The notes: generated from the sequence alone by a model not told the origin. 59,188 nt of DNA from Sulfurimonas sp. (GCF_023228785.1 NZ_JALOAN010000013.1:1-59188); one strand, 5' to 3'; positions 38,931-48,516 are shown, counted from the first letter of the stretch. A program made the numbers and translations.

Positions 38931-39814
38931 TAGGATTTTATTTATTTTTGGTTTTAGAGAAATTTTTGATGCTTCTTCCAAAAAAACTTAGACGCTCTTT
39001 TTTTATATCACTTGGATTTATTGCCTATAAACTCTCAAAAAAGTATAACAAAGTTATAAGAGATAATCTAAAGTTTATTTATGGAGACGATATTAGCCAA
39101 GAGTTTATACAAGATATTGCAAAAGCTTCATTTAGACAGCTTCTTTTAAATGTTCTTCACACTATGGAAATAAGGTATTACTCAATACAAGAGTTGTCAA
39201 AAAAAGTAAGTTTTGTTAATGATGAAATTCTAACAAGAGCAAGAGAACAAAATAGACCAATTATTTTTGTAACTGCCCACTATGGCTATTGGGAATTATG
39301 CGGTTCGATGATTAGTGCCTTGCGTGAACCAACAACAGCCGTATACAAAAATATGAACAATAAGTACTTTGAAAATTATCTAGTAAGTTCTCGTTCAAAA
39401 TCTCGTATGGAACTTATTGAAAAAAGTGGTGCAACAAGAAAATTATTAAAGTCTATTCGCTCAAAAAAAGCTATCGCACTTTTAATTGATACAAATATCA
39501 ACAAAAAAGAAGCTGTAACAGTTAATTTTCTAGGTAAAGCTACTAGCCAAGTAAGAACTCCTGCTTACTTGGCAAGAAAATTTGATGCAGCATTGATTCC
39601 AACATTGATTCACACAACAGATGATGAACACTATACTATAAGATTTTACGATGAGATAATAACTCCAAAAACAGACAATGAGGAAGAAGATATTAGAGTG
39701 TCAACTCAGTTGCAAGCTGATTGGTTAAGCAAAGAAATTTTAAAAGAACCACAGCCTTGGTTTTGGCTACATAGAAGATTTAAGAATGATTATCCTGAGA
39801 TTTATAAGAGTTAG
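38927..39814 (+). CDS. lpxL: Lipid A late acyltransferase (LpxL/HtrB family)
   Basis: This 295-residue inner-membrane protein has an N-terminal hydrophobic segment, the catalytic HX4E motif in VTAHYGYWELCG, and TNINKKEAVTVNFLGKA (the N-x-x-x-x-x-V-x-F-F-G-like block). It transfers a secondary acyl chain to lipid A. The start overlaps waaC by ATGA with AGGGAG upstream. Its last 35 bp overlap the end of the convergent AI-2E-family gene. Confidence 0.9.
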   Translation: MIGFYLFLVLEKFLMLLPKKLRRSFFISLGFIAYKLSKKYNKVIRDNLKFIYGDDISQEFIQDIAKASFRQLLLNVLHTMEIRYYSIQELSKKVSFVNDEILTRAREQNRPIIFVTAHYGYWELCGSMISALREPTTAVYKNMNNKYFENYLVSSRSKSRMELIEKSGATRKLLKSIRSKKAIALLIDTNINKKEAVTVNFLGKATSQVRTPAYLARKFDAALIPTLIHTTDDEHYTIRFYDEIITPKTDNEEEDIRVSTQLQADWLSKEILKEPQPWFWLHRRFKNDYPEIYKS

Positions 39815-40856
39815 ATGAATCTTCGCACTCTTTTGTTCTTGCTTCAAAAAGTTTTAAAATAGTTAAGAAAAAAGCAGTAATTGCAGGCCCGAGTATCATT
39901 CCCCAAAAACCAAATGTTGCAAGCCCTGCTATGATTGCAAAAAAGATTACAAGCTCATTTATTCTTGTGTCATCCTCTTTTAACATTCTGTTATTTATCT
40001 CTTTTATGATGAGTGGTTTTACAAAAGTATCTGCGATAATTGAGATAACTACGATGGAGTAAATCGCTATAAAAACAGCATTTGATGTCTCACCAATTGA
40101 GAACTCATAAATCATAAATGGAAGCCACATCAAGATCCCACCAACTACAGGTATAAGAGATGCAAATCCATACATGATGCCAAATAGAAGTCCATTGTAG
40201 CCTATAAAAGAGACTGCCACACCAAACAAAACTCCCTCAAACATGGCAGTTGTTATGATAGAATAAAAAACAACACTCATAACGGAAGATATCTCTTTAG
40301 CTATAAGAGATGTCTCATCAACTGACATTTGAACTACTCGTTTTAAGAACTCTACTATATAAGCACCGTTGTATTGAGCAAAAAAGTAAAAGATGATAGT
40401 TAAAAATGCATTTTTTAAAAACCCTGCACTAAAAGCTCCAATAGTTCCTGTCATAGATATAACTTTTGAAGCGAGTGAACTTACATTCCACTCCTTTAAA
40501 ATATCATTAGAATAAGGTTCTAAAAATGCAAAATAAGCAGGAGGATTTGCAATAAACTCTTTTATATAGACTTCAAGTCCTAAGTAAACTTGAGGATCAA
40601 TATTTTTCAATTTCATAGTTAAAGTTGCCAAAAAGTAACCCAAAGGAGCAAAAAATAGAGTTGCAAGTAAAAAGCTAGATGCAAGAGCTGCTACAAGTCG
40701 ATTTTTAAAGAGTCTGTAAAAAAAATCTTGAATATTAGAAGTTGAGATAGCAAGTAGTGCAGCTATAGTAATGGTTAGCAAAAAAGGAGCATAAAGCAGA
40801 TACATCCAATAGAGAGATGTCGCAAAAAGTATAGCTACAAAGTACTGTGGCTTCAA
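39780..40856 (-). CDS. AI-2E family (PerM-like) membrane transporter
   Basis: This 358-residue protein has about eight membrane segments, a soluble stretch at about 90-140, and the C-terminal pattern YGFASLIPVVGGILMWLPF...LVIFFAIIAGLATFGFWGMILGP. That pattern is typical of the AI-2E/PerM family. Family members export or exchange small molecules or ions; no specific substrate can be assigned. The start is TTG at 40856 in a TTGA overlap with the ruvB stop, with GGGAG upstream. Confidence 0.85.
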   Translation of the reverse strand: MKPQYFVAILFATSLYWMYLLYAPFLLTITIAALLAISTSNIQDFFYRLFKNRLVAALASSFLLATLFFAPLGYFLATLTMKLKNIDPQVYLGLEVYIKEFIANPPAYFAFLEPYSNDILKEWNVSSLASKVISMTGTIGAFSAGFLKNAFLTIIFYFFAQYNGAYIVEFLKRVVQMSVDETSLIAKEISSVMSVVFYSIITTAMFEGVLFGVAVSFIGYNGLLFGIMYGFASLIPVVGGILMWLPFMIYEFSIGETSNAVFIAIYSIVVISIIADTFVKPLIIKEINNRMLKEDDTRINELVIFFAIIAGLATFGFWGMILGPAITAFFLTILKLFEARTKECEDSSNSYKSQDNHS

Positions 40857-41866
40857 AACAGACTCCCATCTTGTTGTGGTAGAGAAATGTTTAAGATCTC
40901 ATATGTAGATCTTGTGGCTTTTCTGCCTTTTGCCGTTCTCTCTAGGTAACCATTTGCTATAAGATAAGGCTCGAGTACATCTTCAACTGTTCCCTCATCC
41001 TCACTTAGTGATGCTGCGATTGTGCTAAGTCCCATAGCTCTTCCATTTGCTGATGCTAAAAGATTTAAAAGTCTTAAATCCATCTCGTCAAAACCATAAG
41101 AGTTTATACCAAGTTCATCTAGTGCATACTGTGTTCGCTCATGTTTTATATCTTCCTCGTGAGCCACCTCTGCAAAATCTCTAACACGACGTAAAAGACG
41201 AAGAGCTATACGAGGGGTTCCTCTACTTCTTTTTGCTATCTCAGCAGCTGCACTATGGATTATCTCTTTGTTTAGTTTTAAAGAGGCTTGAGAAATGATT
41301 TGAGCTAATTCTATCGGGGTATAAAACTGCATTCTAAAGCTCATACCAAACCTATCTCTTAGTGGATTTGAGAGCATTCCAGCTCTTGTAGTCGCTCCTA
41401 TGAGAGTAAAACGAGGCAAGTCTATCTTTACAGTTTGAGCCGCTGGTCCACTTCCTATGATGATATCTATACGAAAATCTTCCATAGATGAGTAAAGGAT
41501 CTCTTCTACCGCTGGTGAGAGCCTGTGGATCTCATCTATAAAAAGAATATCGCCCTCTTCTAGGTTTGTTAGAAGTGCTGCTAGATCTCCACTCTTTTCT
41601 ATCATGGGCGCTGCTGTTACTTTAATGTTTGCATTCATCTCATTTGCAACTATGAGTGCTAATGTAGTTTTGCCAAGTCCAGGAGGTCCATAAAAGAGGA
41701 CATGATCAAGAGCTTCTTGACGTTTTTTACTCGCTTGTATAAAAACACCTAGATTTTTTTTAATCTGTTCCTGACCTATGTACTCACTCCAAGCATCAGG
41801 GCGTAAGGAAGTCTCAATACTCTCTTCCTCAGATGAAAAAGTCTCAATCTCTACTATTCTATCCAT
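40853..41866 (-). CDS. ruvB: Holliday junction helicase RuvB
   Basis: This 337-residue AAA+ ATPase has LRPDAWSEYIGQEQIK at the N-terminus, Walker A FYGPPGLGKTTLA, Walker B ILFIDEIHRLSP, sensor 1 LIGATTRAGMLSNPLRDRFG, and a C-terminal winged helix ending in the family RKAT-type segment. It drives branch migration with RuvA. It lies 27 nt after panB. Confidence 0.96.
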   Translation of the reverse strand: MDRIVEIETFSSEEESIETSLRPDAWSEYIGQEQIKKNLGVFIQASKKRQEALDHVLFYGPPGLGKTTLALIVANEMNANIKVTAAPMIEKSGDLAALLTNLEEGDILFIDEIHRLSPAVEEILYSSMEDFRIDIIIGSGPAAQTVKIDLPRFTLIGATTRAGMLSNPLRDRFGMSFRMQFYTPIELAQIISQASLKLNKEIIHSAAAEIAKRSRGTPRIALRLLRRVRDFAEVAHEEDIKHERTQYALDELGINSYGFDEMDLRLLNLLASANGRAMGLSTIAASLSEDEGTVEDVLEPYLIANGYLERTAKGRKATRSTYEILNISLPQQDGSLF

Positions 41867-41893
41867 TTAATTTTACCATTAGCAACTTCGTCA

Positions 41894-42685
41894 TTAGTAG
41901 GTGTGTTCCTCTTTTGGAAACTCACCTGCTAAAACCTCATCAGCATAGTTTTTTACTGCAGATCTAACTAAAGCTGCACCGTCCATATATTTTTTTACAA
42001 ACTTTGGTGTAAACTCTTCAAAAAGACCTAACATATCTGAAAAAACTAAGACTTGCCCATCAACTTCAACCCCTGCACCAATACCAATAACAGGGATCTC
42101 TACACTTTGAGCAATTTCCGCTGCCACTTCGGCTTTAACACCCTCTATAACCATACAAAATGCCCCAGCTTTTTGCACAGCTTTTGCATCTCTTAGCAAA
42201 TGCTCTCTTTGGATGCTATTTTTACCTTTTACTTTATAACCACCCTCACTTCTTACAGATTGTGGTAAAAGCCCAATGTGACCGCAGACAGCGATGCCAT
42301 GACTTGTTAGATACTCAATAATGTCAGCTCTACTCTCTCCACCTTCTATCTTTACACAGTCAGCTTGTGTCTCTTTATAGACTCTCATAGCGTTTTTTAG
42401 AGCATCTTCTTTGTTGTCATAACTACCAAATGGCATATCGCACACCACAAAACTATTCTTTGCACCCTCACAAACTGCGTTTGTATGGTAGAGCATCTGC
42501 TCCATCGTTGCACTAAGAGTATCGCTCTTTCCTGCAAAGCTCATATTTAGACTATCTCCTACTAAAATCATGTCTGAGCTTGACTCAAAAAGCTTAGCAA
42601 AAAGTGCGTCATAAGCCGTTATCATCACCAAAGGACGCACACCTTTTGTTTTTTGTATGGAAGTAATTGTCATTTTTTTATTCAT
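41894..42685 (-). CDS. panB: 3-methyl-2-oxobutanoate hydroxymethyltransferase
   Basis: This 263-residue enzyme has MITAYDALFAKLFESS, the metal-binding ILVGDSLNMSFAG, CDMPFGSY, CVKIEGG, VCGHIGLLPQS, and VIGIGAGVEVDGQVLVFSDML. It makes ketopantoate in pantothenate/CoA synthesis. A TAAAAT -10 box lies 6 nt before the ATG and no ribosome binding site is visible, so a leaderless mRNA is likely. Confidence 0.96.
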   Translation of the reverse strand: MNKKMTITSIQKTKGVRPLVMITAYDALFAKLFESSSDMILVGDSLNMSFAGKSDTLSATMEQMLYHTNAVCEGAKNSFVVCDMPFGSYDNKEDALKNAMRVYKETQADCVKIEGGESRADIIEYLTSHGIAVCGHIGLLPQSVRSEGGYKVKGKNSIQREHLLRDAKAVQKAGAFCMVIEGVKAEVAAEIAQSVEIPVIGIGAGVEVDGQVLVFSDMLGLFEEFTPKFVKKYMDGAALVRSAVKNYADEVLAGEFPKEEHTY

Positions 42686-42691
42686 AAAAGT

Positions 42692-42697
42692 ATTTTA
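42692..42697 (-). promoter_or_regulatory. -10 box giving a leaderless panB mRNA
   Basis: TAAAAT on the minus strand is followed by 6 nt (ACTTTT) and the panB ATG at 42685. Confidence 0.5.
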
Positions 42698-42706
42698 ACC
42701 AAAAAC

Positions 42707-42715
42707 TGATACAAT
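42707..42715 (+). promoter_or_regulatory. Extended -10 of the Hpt gene
   Basis: TG-A-TACAAT lies 24 nt before the ATG, followed by the ribosome binding site AGGAG at 42727-42731. It is divergent from the panB -10, with only about 10 nt between the two boxes. Confidence 0.5.
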
Positions 42716-42739
42716 TGCACTAAATAGGAGAATTACTTT

Positions 42740-43141
42740 ATGGGCGTAAGAAGTGACTTAGATGCTAACTTTGATTTTGAGATCGTAGATGAGTTCCTAG
42801 ATCACTATACTATGATGGTTGAGAGCATGGAAGTTATGATTATGGATCTTGAAAAACCTAACAAGTACAAAAGAAGTATAGATGAACTTTTTCGTGTCTT
42901 TCACAACATAAAGTCCGCATCAGGTTACTTGAAAATCGCTTCTATGTCAAAGCTCTCTGCCTTTGTTGAAGATGCTCTTGAAGAGCTAAGAGGGACTGAG
43001 GAGTTAGCAAACAGTGAGATTGTCACTTGGCTTCTCTCCATCAGCGACATGTACGCTCAATGGTTAGAGGATTTAAGAGCTGATAGTGAGCTAACTCACA
43101 TAAAGTTTGAACTCTTAAAACTGCCATCTTTAGAAAAATAA
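42740..43141 (+). CDS. Histidine phosphotransfer (Hpt) domain protein
   Basis: This 133-residue all-helical protein has FRVFHNIKSASGYLKI around residue 52-67, the Hpt/CheA-P1 phosphorylatable His with the conserved Lys and small residues. It has no kinase or receiver domain, so it probably relays phosphate between a histidine kinase and a receiver protein. It has its own promoter and ribosome binding site and is followed after 16 nt by trpA, which may share the transcript. Confidence 0.8.
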   Translation: MGVRSDLDANFDFEIVDEFLDHYTMMVESMEVMIMDLEKPNKYKRSIDELFRVFHNIKSASGYLKIASMSKLSAFVEDALEELRGTEELANSEIVTWLLSISDMYAQWLEDLRADSELTHIKFELLKLPSLEK

Positions 43142-43157
43142 AATATTTGGAAAAAAC

Positions 43158-43898
43158 TTGAAAAAACTTGTAGCATACATAACATCAACTTATCCTGAGA
43201 AATCTTTTACTGTAGATTTGAGTCTCTCTTTAGGTGAACATGGAGTCGACATGATAGAGCTTGGAGTTCCATTCTCAGATCCAGTCGCCGATGGACCTCT
43301 TATAGAAAAAGCAAATCATCTAGCACTAAAGAGCGGTTTTAAATTTAGGGAGCTCTTAGAAATATCTGAGATCATAGCTCCAAAAGTTGATACTCTTTGG
43401 ATGGGGTATTTCAACAGCTTCTATCAGCAAGATATGAGCCGGCTTCTACCCTTAGCATCTAAACTTGGAATAAGTGGACTTATCATCCCAGACTTACCAC
43501 ACGAAGAGGCAGTTAGATATAGTAAAACTTTTAGAGAAAATTCTATAAGTAATATTAGTTTTGTAGCTCCAACAGACTCAAAAGAGCGAATAAAAGAGAT
43601 AACAAATGATGCACAAAAGTTTATCTATATGGTTGCATATACTGGTATTACCGGTTCAGGAGTTGCAGAAGATCTACAGCCTTTTATAAACTCCATAAAA
43701 GAGTTCTCAAAGACTCCTATCTATGTAGGTTTTGGAGTAAATGCAAAAACTGCAAAAGATAAAGCAGAAGGTGCAGATGGCGTTATCGTTGGAAGTGCTT
43801 TTATAGATATACTTTTAAAAGATGACTTAAACTATAAGCAAAAGATTCAAAAGTGTAATGAGTTAGCTAAAATCATCAAAAGTGAAATCAACCCTTAA
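43158..43898 (+). CDS. trpA: Tryptophan synthase alpha chain
   Basis: This 246-residue TIM barrel has the catalytic Glu and Asp in MIELGVPFSDPVADGPLIE, then LIIPDLPHEE, VAPTDSKERI, YTGITGSG and YVGFGVNAKT. It cleaves indole-3-glycerol phosphate to indole. The start is TTG at 43158 with GGA 7 nt upstream. It is separated from other trp genes. Its 3' end overlaps the convergent membrane-protein gene by 4 nt. Confidence 0.94.
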   Translation: MKKLVAYITSTYPEKSFTVDLSLSLGEHGVDMIELGVPFSDPVADGPLIEKANHLALKSGFKFRELLEISEIIAPKVDTLWMGYFNSFYQQDMSRLLPLASKLGISGLIIPDLPHEEAVRYSKTFRENSISNISFVAPTDSKERIKEITNDAQKFIYMVAYTGITGSGVAEDLQPFINSIKEFSKTPIYVGFGVNAKTAKDKAEGADGVIVGSAFIDILLKDDLNYKQKIQKCNELAKIIKSEINP

Positions 43899-45679
43899 GA
43901 TATACTCTGCTCGTATGGAGATTTTAGTTTGTTTGCATCATCTCTTAGCTCTTTAAAGACCTTTCTTATCCACTCTTTGTAAGAGTCTTTCATAAGGTTT
44001 TTTAGAGAGTTTTTTTGTGCATCTATCATCATAACTACACTCTTTTTAAAATCCTCTTCATTAAATGCTTGATCGACCTCAGTCATAGCAGCATCAACTC
44101 CGACCCAACTAGCAGTCCCAGTTACAACTCCACAAAGCAAAGCCCACGGACCACTCGGTGCACAAAGTGCTGTCCCACCCATGGATGCACCAAAAAAAGA
44201 TGTAGCTTTTAGTGCCCCTTTTGCTCCAAATTTTAGTAGCATCTTTGACATAATGCTCTTTGAGATGGCACTTCCTATAAGCAAAGTTCCCGTAGCACTA
44301 AGCCCTTTTTTAGCCATATCTCTAGAGTTTGCTTCAAAAATATCTCTAAAGTTTAACTCTAAACTCTCTAGATCTAAATCTTGATTTAAGTTAAGTGCGC
44401 GAATACTTTCATTTAACTCATTCTCAAAATTCAGCATAGATTGTTTAATGCTTGAGTTAATGTGATTTGATGCATCATCTACCCTTGCAGAGAAGTCATT
44501 TTGGTAAAAAAGATAGTAGTTTATCTTTGCCATTATCTCTTCTTCTAAAGCTTCTGTATTACAATTTTTGAGTTGAAATCTTTGTGGCAAATATTGATTA
44601 TAGTAGGGAACCAAAAAATCATTTTTATATCCGCAATAGATACTATAACCTTTTAAAAAAACTCTACTATACTCTCCTCTTACAGAGTAATAATATGCAC
44701 TTAGGTCTGGTACTCCTGCATAAACACCCAGAAAAACATCATCTATATGATTGTCTATCTTTTCCTCAATTTCTAAAAGCAACAACTCCTCAGATGAACT
44801 TAATTTTGTATCAATTACAAGATCTATCTCTTTGTAGATCCACTCTATCCTCTCCTGAGACTTTTTAATATGTTGTTTTTCATAAAGATAATTTATACTT
44901 GAACTTATAATAAAAAGTAAAACGATAATAGATATAAAGCCAATTAAAAAGTAGTTTTTATTTTGATCTTTTGTTTTTAAAATGGCTTCTAGTGACTCAA
45001 AAGAAAAAAGCACTCTTGAGTAAGCCCACGCGAAAACACTTTGAGATAGTATGAGATAAAAGAGCCATAAGTAGATGTTATTTACGCTACTAAGCGTTTG
45101 TAGAGATGTGCTTATTAGTCTGTATTGCAGTAATTCTTTATATCTCAAGTTTGAAGATATGAAGTTTAATATTTCACAATTAAAGATTTTTATCTCGCTA
45201 CTTGGAGTGCTGAAATAAGCGTAAACGACAAAGATTAAAACTAAAAAAAGTGTATTTATATATATACTCCATCTCCTAGAGACGGCGGATAAAAACTCCT
45301 CTTTAACCCTAGATCTCAAGTACTCTTTTGTTTTGACATAAATTCCCCAAATAACCAAGATATCAATACCTAAGATAAAAAAGACAAACCCATCAAAGTA
45401 GAGGACGTTAACTAACATCAAAATAGCTACAACAAAAGCAACAGCTAAAGATATAAAAAGGTTTAACCAAACGCTCTTAAAAATGCTAAAGAGTGAACTA
45501 CTCTCGTGAAAAATGGCACTTGCTACTGCGAGTTTTTTGATGAGCGGCATCTCTATAAGAGAGATCATCAAAAGAGGAGTAATTGCAAAAAGATAAAAAA
45601 GAAAGACTAAACATGAAGATGAACTTGCTACTAAAAACCAAAGAAGTAAAAAGAAAAAGAGTATTAAGCCTTTAAACAT
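43895..45679 (-). CDS. Large membrane protein of unknown function
   Basis: This 594-residue protein is not recognised. Seven or so membrane segments are visible in the first half (about 4-45, 68-115, 135-160, 210-230, 250-272). A soluble middle part has Cys-containing and Tyr-rich stretches. A late hydrophobic, Gly/Ala-rich block (about 455-525, GLSATGTLLIGSAISKSIM, AKGALKATSFFGASMGG) resembles a glycine-zipper membrane element. The C-terminus is charged. It starts 4 nt after the Ctp protease stop and so ends the Bat-Ctp transcription unit. Confidence 0.6.
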   Translation of the reverse strand: MFKGLILFFFLLLWFLVASSSSCLVFLFYLFAITPLLMISLIEMPLIKKLAVASAIFHESSSLFSIFKSVWLNLFISLAVAFVVAILMLVNVLYFDGFVFFILGIDILVIWGIYVKTKEYLRSRVKEEFLSAVSRRWSIYINTLFLVLIFVVYAYFSTPSSEIKIFNCEILNFISSNLRYKELLQYRLISTSLQTLSSVNNIYLWLFYLILSQSVFAWAYSRVLFSFESLEAILKTKDQNKNYFLIGFISIIVLLFIISSSINYLYEKQHIKKSQERIEWIYKEIDLVIDTKLSSSEELLLLEIEEKIDNHIDDVFLGVYAGVPDLSAYYYSVRGEYSRVFLKGYSIYCGYKNDFLVPYYNQYLPQRFQLKNCNTEALEEEIMAKINYYLFYQNDFSARVDDASNHINSSIKQSMLNFENELNESIRALNLNQDLDLESLELNFRDIFEANSRDMAKKGLSATGTLLIGSAISKSIMSKMLLKFGAKGALKATSFFGASMGGTALCAPSGPWALLCGVVTGTASWVGVDAAMTEVDQAFNEEDFKKSVVMMIDAQKNSLKNLMKDSYKEWIRKVFKELRDDANKLKSPYEQSIS

Positions 45680-45682
45680 AAT

Positions 45683-46984
45683 CTACTTCTCTTCTTTTGT
45701 ACAAACGCCACTCATCTGCAAGGGGTATTTTTTAGTAAAATTATCTTTATTGTGTAAAAATTCTTTAGCTGCTTCTAAAGACTCATCTCTCCCATTCTTT
45801 ACAAGAGTATTAACTTCATAATCAGGTAAAATTCCGACACCCTCAATAGTACTAGAGTCTGCTAAGAAGTAGTGTGCAACGGTAAGGCTTAAAGATTCAT
45901 CTTTGGTTATAGTATATAAAGATTCTACACTTCCCTTGCCAAAAGTTCTCTCTCCAAAGAGTGTAGCACGGTGATGGATCTGCAAAGCTCCACTTAAGAT
46001 CTCAGCAGATGAAGCTGTATTTGAGTCCACTAAAATTGCCAAAGGTAAACTAGTTAGTGTTTTATCTTTTGAAGCATCATATGACTTTTTATTACCATGA
46101 CCTCTACCAACTTGAGTCATGATATTTCCTCTATTTAAGAACATATCAGCAACCTCAACCGCTTGAGAAACAAGTCCACCAGGATTTCCTCTAAGATCTA
46201 TAATAATAGCCCGACTAAGCTCTTGATACTCTTTTATTTTACTAGAGATTTTCTCGGCTATATTGGCATCAAAGCTTGATATCTTAAAATAAAGTATCTT
46301 ATTTTCCACTCTTTTAAACGTTAGAGTTTCTATCTCTATAGTCTCTCTTTTTAATTCAATCTCTATCAGGGCTTCATCTCTTTTTAGACTTAGTTTTACA
46401 AGACCTCCAACATCTTTACGTAAAAGTTCGATAGCTCTATCTAAAGAGACTTGATCGCAGGTAACACCATCTATCTTTAGTACAATATCTGAGACTTTTA
46501 TCCCAAACTTAGAGGCGGGTGAATTTTTTAAAACATCTATCACGATAAGAGAGTTATCTACTTTGCTTAAATTGATACCAAGTCCAACAAAAACACCCTC
46601 TGTTTTTATCCTTAGCTCTTGCATCTGTTCTTTATCAAGGTAGCGAGAATGAGCATCAAGTAAATTCATACAAGAGTTTATAAGCATCTCATAAATCTCA
46701 TTTTTTGAGAAACCTTTTTTTATTAAAAGTTCAACTAGCCGCTCAAGTTTTTCATTTGATTTTTTTATTTTGTAGAGTTTTTGCTTTTTATTTTGTTTCT
46801 CAGATTCTATAAGATATGGTGTATTTTGTAAAAATTCATCTATGCTTTTAGAGATAAGTTCATCCTTACTAAAAGCCTTAAAATAGTGTTTTTCAATATT
46901 TAGAAGAACCCTCTCATACTTAATCTTCGCATCAGATGCAACAAGTGATGCAAAGAAGATAAAAACTAAAAATACAACCCGCAT
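45683..46984 (-). CDS. C-terminal processing protease (S41 family, CtpA/Prc type)
   Basis: This 433-residue protein has an N-terminal signal peptide (MRVVFLVFIFFASLVASDA) and a PDZ domain at about 130-215 (GLGINLSKVDNSLIVIDVL). The S41 catalytic domain has RGNPGGLVSQAVEVAD, the nucleophile Ser in DSNTASSAEILSGAL, and the Lys in GERTFGKGSVES. It acts in the periplasm, trimming or degrading envelope proteins. AGGAG precedes the ATG. A 119-nt leader region with a hairpin lies between it and batD. Confidence 0.92.
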   Translation of the reverse strand: MRVVFLVFIFFASLVASDAKIKYERVLLNIEKHYFKAFSKDELISKSIDEFLQNTPYLIESEKQNKKQKLYKIKKSNEKLERLVELLIKKGFSKNEIYEMLINSCMNLLDAHSRYLDKEQMQELRIKTEGVFVGLGINLSKVDNSLIVIDVLKNSPASKFGIKVSDIVLKIDGVTCDQVSLDRAIELLRKDVGGLVKLSLKRDEALIEIELKRETIEIETLTFKRVENKILYFKISSFDANIAEKISSKIKEYQELSRAIIIDLRGNPGGLVSQAVEVADMFLNRGNIMTQVGRGHGNKKSYDASKDKTLTSLPLAILVDSNTASSAEILSGALQIHHRATLFGERTFGKGSVESLYTITKDESLSLTVAHYFLADSSTIEGVGILPDYEVNTLVKNGRDESLEAAKEFLHNKDNFTKKYPLQMSGVCTKEEK

Positions 46985-47008
46985 CCAATCTCCTAAAATT
47001 TCTCAGTT

Positions 47009-47039
47009 ATAAGAAACTCTCAATCAGAGGGAATCTTAT
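47009..47039 (-). other. Imperfect hairpin in the ctp leader
   Basis: On the minus strand ATAAGA...CCTC pairs with GAG...CTTAT around a 5-nt loop TGATT; 10 of 13 pairs are complementary. It lies 25 nt before the ctp start, and a TATAAT candidate -10 is at 47093-47098, so it would be in the 5' leader. Confidence 0.35.
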
Positions 47040-47103
47040 GCAAGGCAACATAATAACAATTTTTTGTTTAGTAGATGATATTCATTCAAAAAATTATACT
47101 TTT

Positions 47104-48516
47104 TTACAGCTCATACTTCTTTATAATCTCTCTTAGCATCTTTTTATCTATCTCTGTTTTTGTGTCTGAATAGATATTTTGCTCGATTATTTCTATGATT
47201 TTTTTCACTTCTTCATCATTTTTATATGGTAACAATTTTACTAAAAGAACTCTTTCATCTTTTATGTGTAAACTTTTTTGCTTTTTAAAAAACTTCCATG
47301 GTTTTACTAAACCAATTACTACTCCTAAAATTAAACCGACTATAAAAACAAGAAGAGTCCATATACTTGGTATAGTTTCCCTACTCTCTACTAAAGTCTG
47401 CTCGTTAGTTGACTCTTTTTTTATAACCAACTCTTCTTTTGGCTTTGAGTTTTTTACTTTTATTTCTATTTTGTTTGTCTTAATTGTTTTTATCTCTTTT
47501 GTTTTAGGATCAAAATACTTCAATTTAAATGGCTCTATAGTAAAGTTATTTTGAGCTACAAAAGCTATCTTTTGGGTGAGTTTATTTTTATCTATTGAGA
47601 TCTTTTCATCAAAAATATTAACTCCCTCTATATAAGGTTTAAAGCTTTTTATATCCTCTAAGTTTCCATCTCCTAAAACTTCTACAGTAAGGTTTAATGC
47701 TTCAGTTGGATTTATCTCATTTTTATCAACTTCTGCCATGATACTAAAATTACCAACAAGATCAACCTCACTAGGAAGTGGTTTTACATCTATCGTTAAT
47801 TCGTTTGAGTAGTATGTTCTCCACTTGATTTTTGGTACCCATGAGCCCCAACTATCTTGGGAGTGACTCCTTGATGCAATACTCATCTTTGCTTTTGAGA
47901 TATTTAACTCTCCAGCTCTTTGAGGAGCCATCTTGTAAAGAATTTTTGTAACTATATAACCGCTCTCTTGTGACTTTTGAGGTTGTGATTCGCTCTTTAT
48001 CCAAAAACCTTTTAACTCTGGTGCTTCAAACTTACTATCAACCGCTTCAGCTCCTAGTTTTTGCTTAAACAAAAGAGTAACTTCAAAGGACTCTCCTACA
48101 TAAGCCTCTTTTGTACTGCTTTGTAAAGACAAAATAAAGTCAGCATCAGCATTTACCACGCCTCGTGTTACCTTTATCTCAACTGCATTACTCTTTTGCA
48201 TCACTCCATCTACTTCTATCTCCATAGGCTCTATAACACAATCTTTTTGCGGTATAAACTTATAACTAAAAGTATTGTTTCTTGAGACTTTGCCATTTAT
48301 CATTTCTATGGAGCTTTGTGAACTAGTTGAGATTACATTTACGCCACAAAGTGTTTGTATAACTGGTCTGTTTGCATTGGCGGAGCTTAAATGCAAAGAG
48401 TAAGTTACCATCTCGCCTAGTTCCACACTTGTAGAGTCAACACTAGCCTTTATATCAGCATTTAAAGTAAGTTTTAAAAGAAGTAAAACTAAAACTATCT
48501 TACCAAGGTTTTTCAT
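47104..48516 (-). CDS. batD: BatD-like protein (copy near MoxR)
   Basis: This 470-residue protein has a signal peptide (KIVLVLLLLKLTLNADIKAS), periplasmic beta-rich domains (VELGEMVTYSLHL, GESFEVTLLFKQK, NPTEALNLTVEVLGDGNL, where LTV-V-G-GNL is the BatD hallmark), one membrane segment near 375-395 (WTLLVFIVGLILGVVIGLV), and a cytoplasmic helical tail. BatD works with BatA/BatB VWA proteins in envelope stress resistance. The start lies inside the last codons of batBC (17-nt overlap). Confidence 0.85.
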   Translation of the reverse strand: MKNLGKIVLVLLLLKLTLNADIKASVDSTSVELGEMVTYSLHLSSANANRPVIQTLCGVNVISTSSQSSIEMINGKVSRNNTFSYKFIPQKDCVIEPMEIEVDGVMQKSNAVEIKVTRGVVNADADFILSLQSSTKEAYVGESFEVTLLFKQKLGAEAVDSKFEAPELKGFWIKSESQPQKSQESGYIVTKILYKMAPQRAGELNISKAKMSIASRSHSQDSWGSWVPKIKWRTYYSNELTIDVKPLPSEVDLVGNFSIMAEVDKNEINPTEALNLTVEVLGDGNLEDIKSFKPYIEGVNIFDEKISIDKNKLTQKIAFVAQNNFTIEPFKLKYFDPKTKEIKTIKTNKIEIKVKNSKPKEELVIKKESTNEQTLVESRETIPSIWTLLVFIVGLILGVVIGLVKPWKFFKKQKSLHIKDERVLLVKLLPYKNDEEVKKIIEIIEQNIYSDTKTEIDKKMLREIIKKYEL

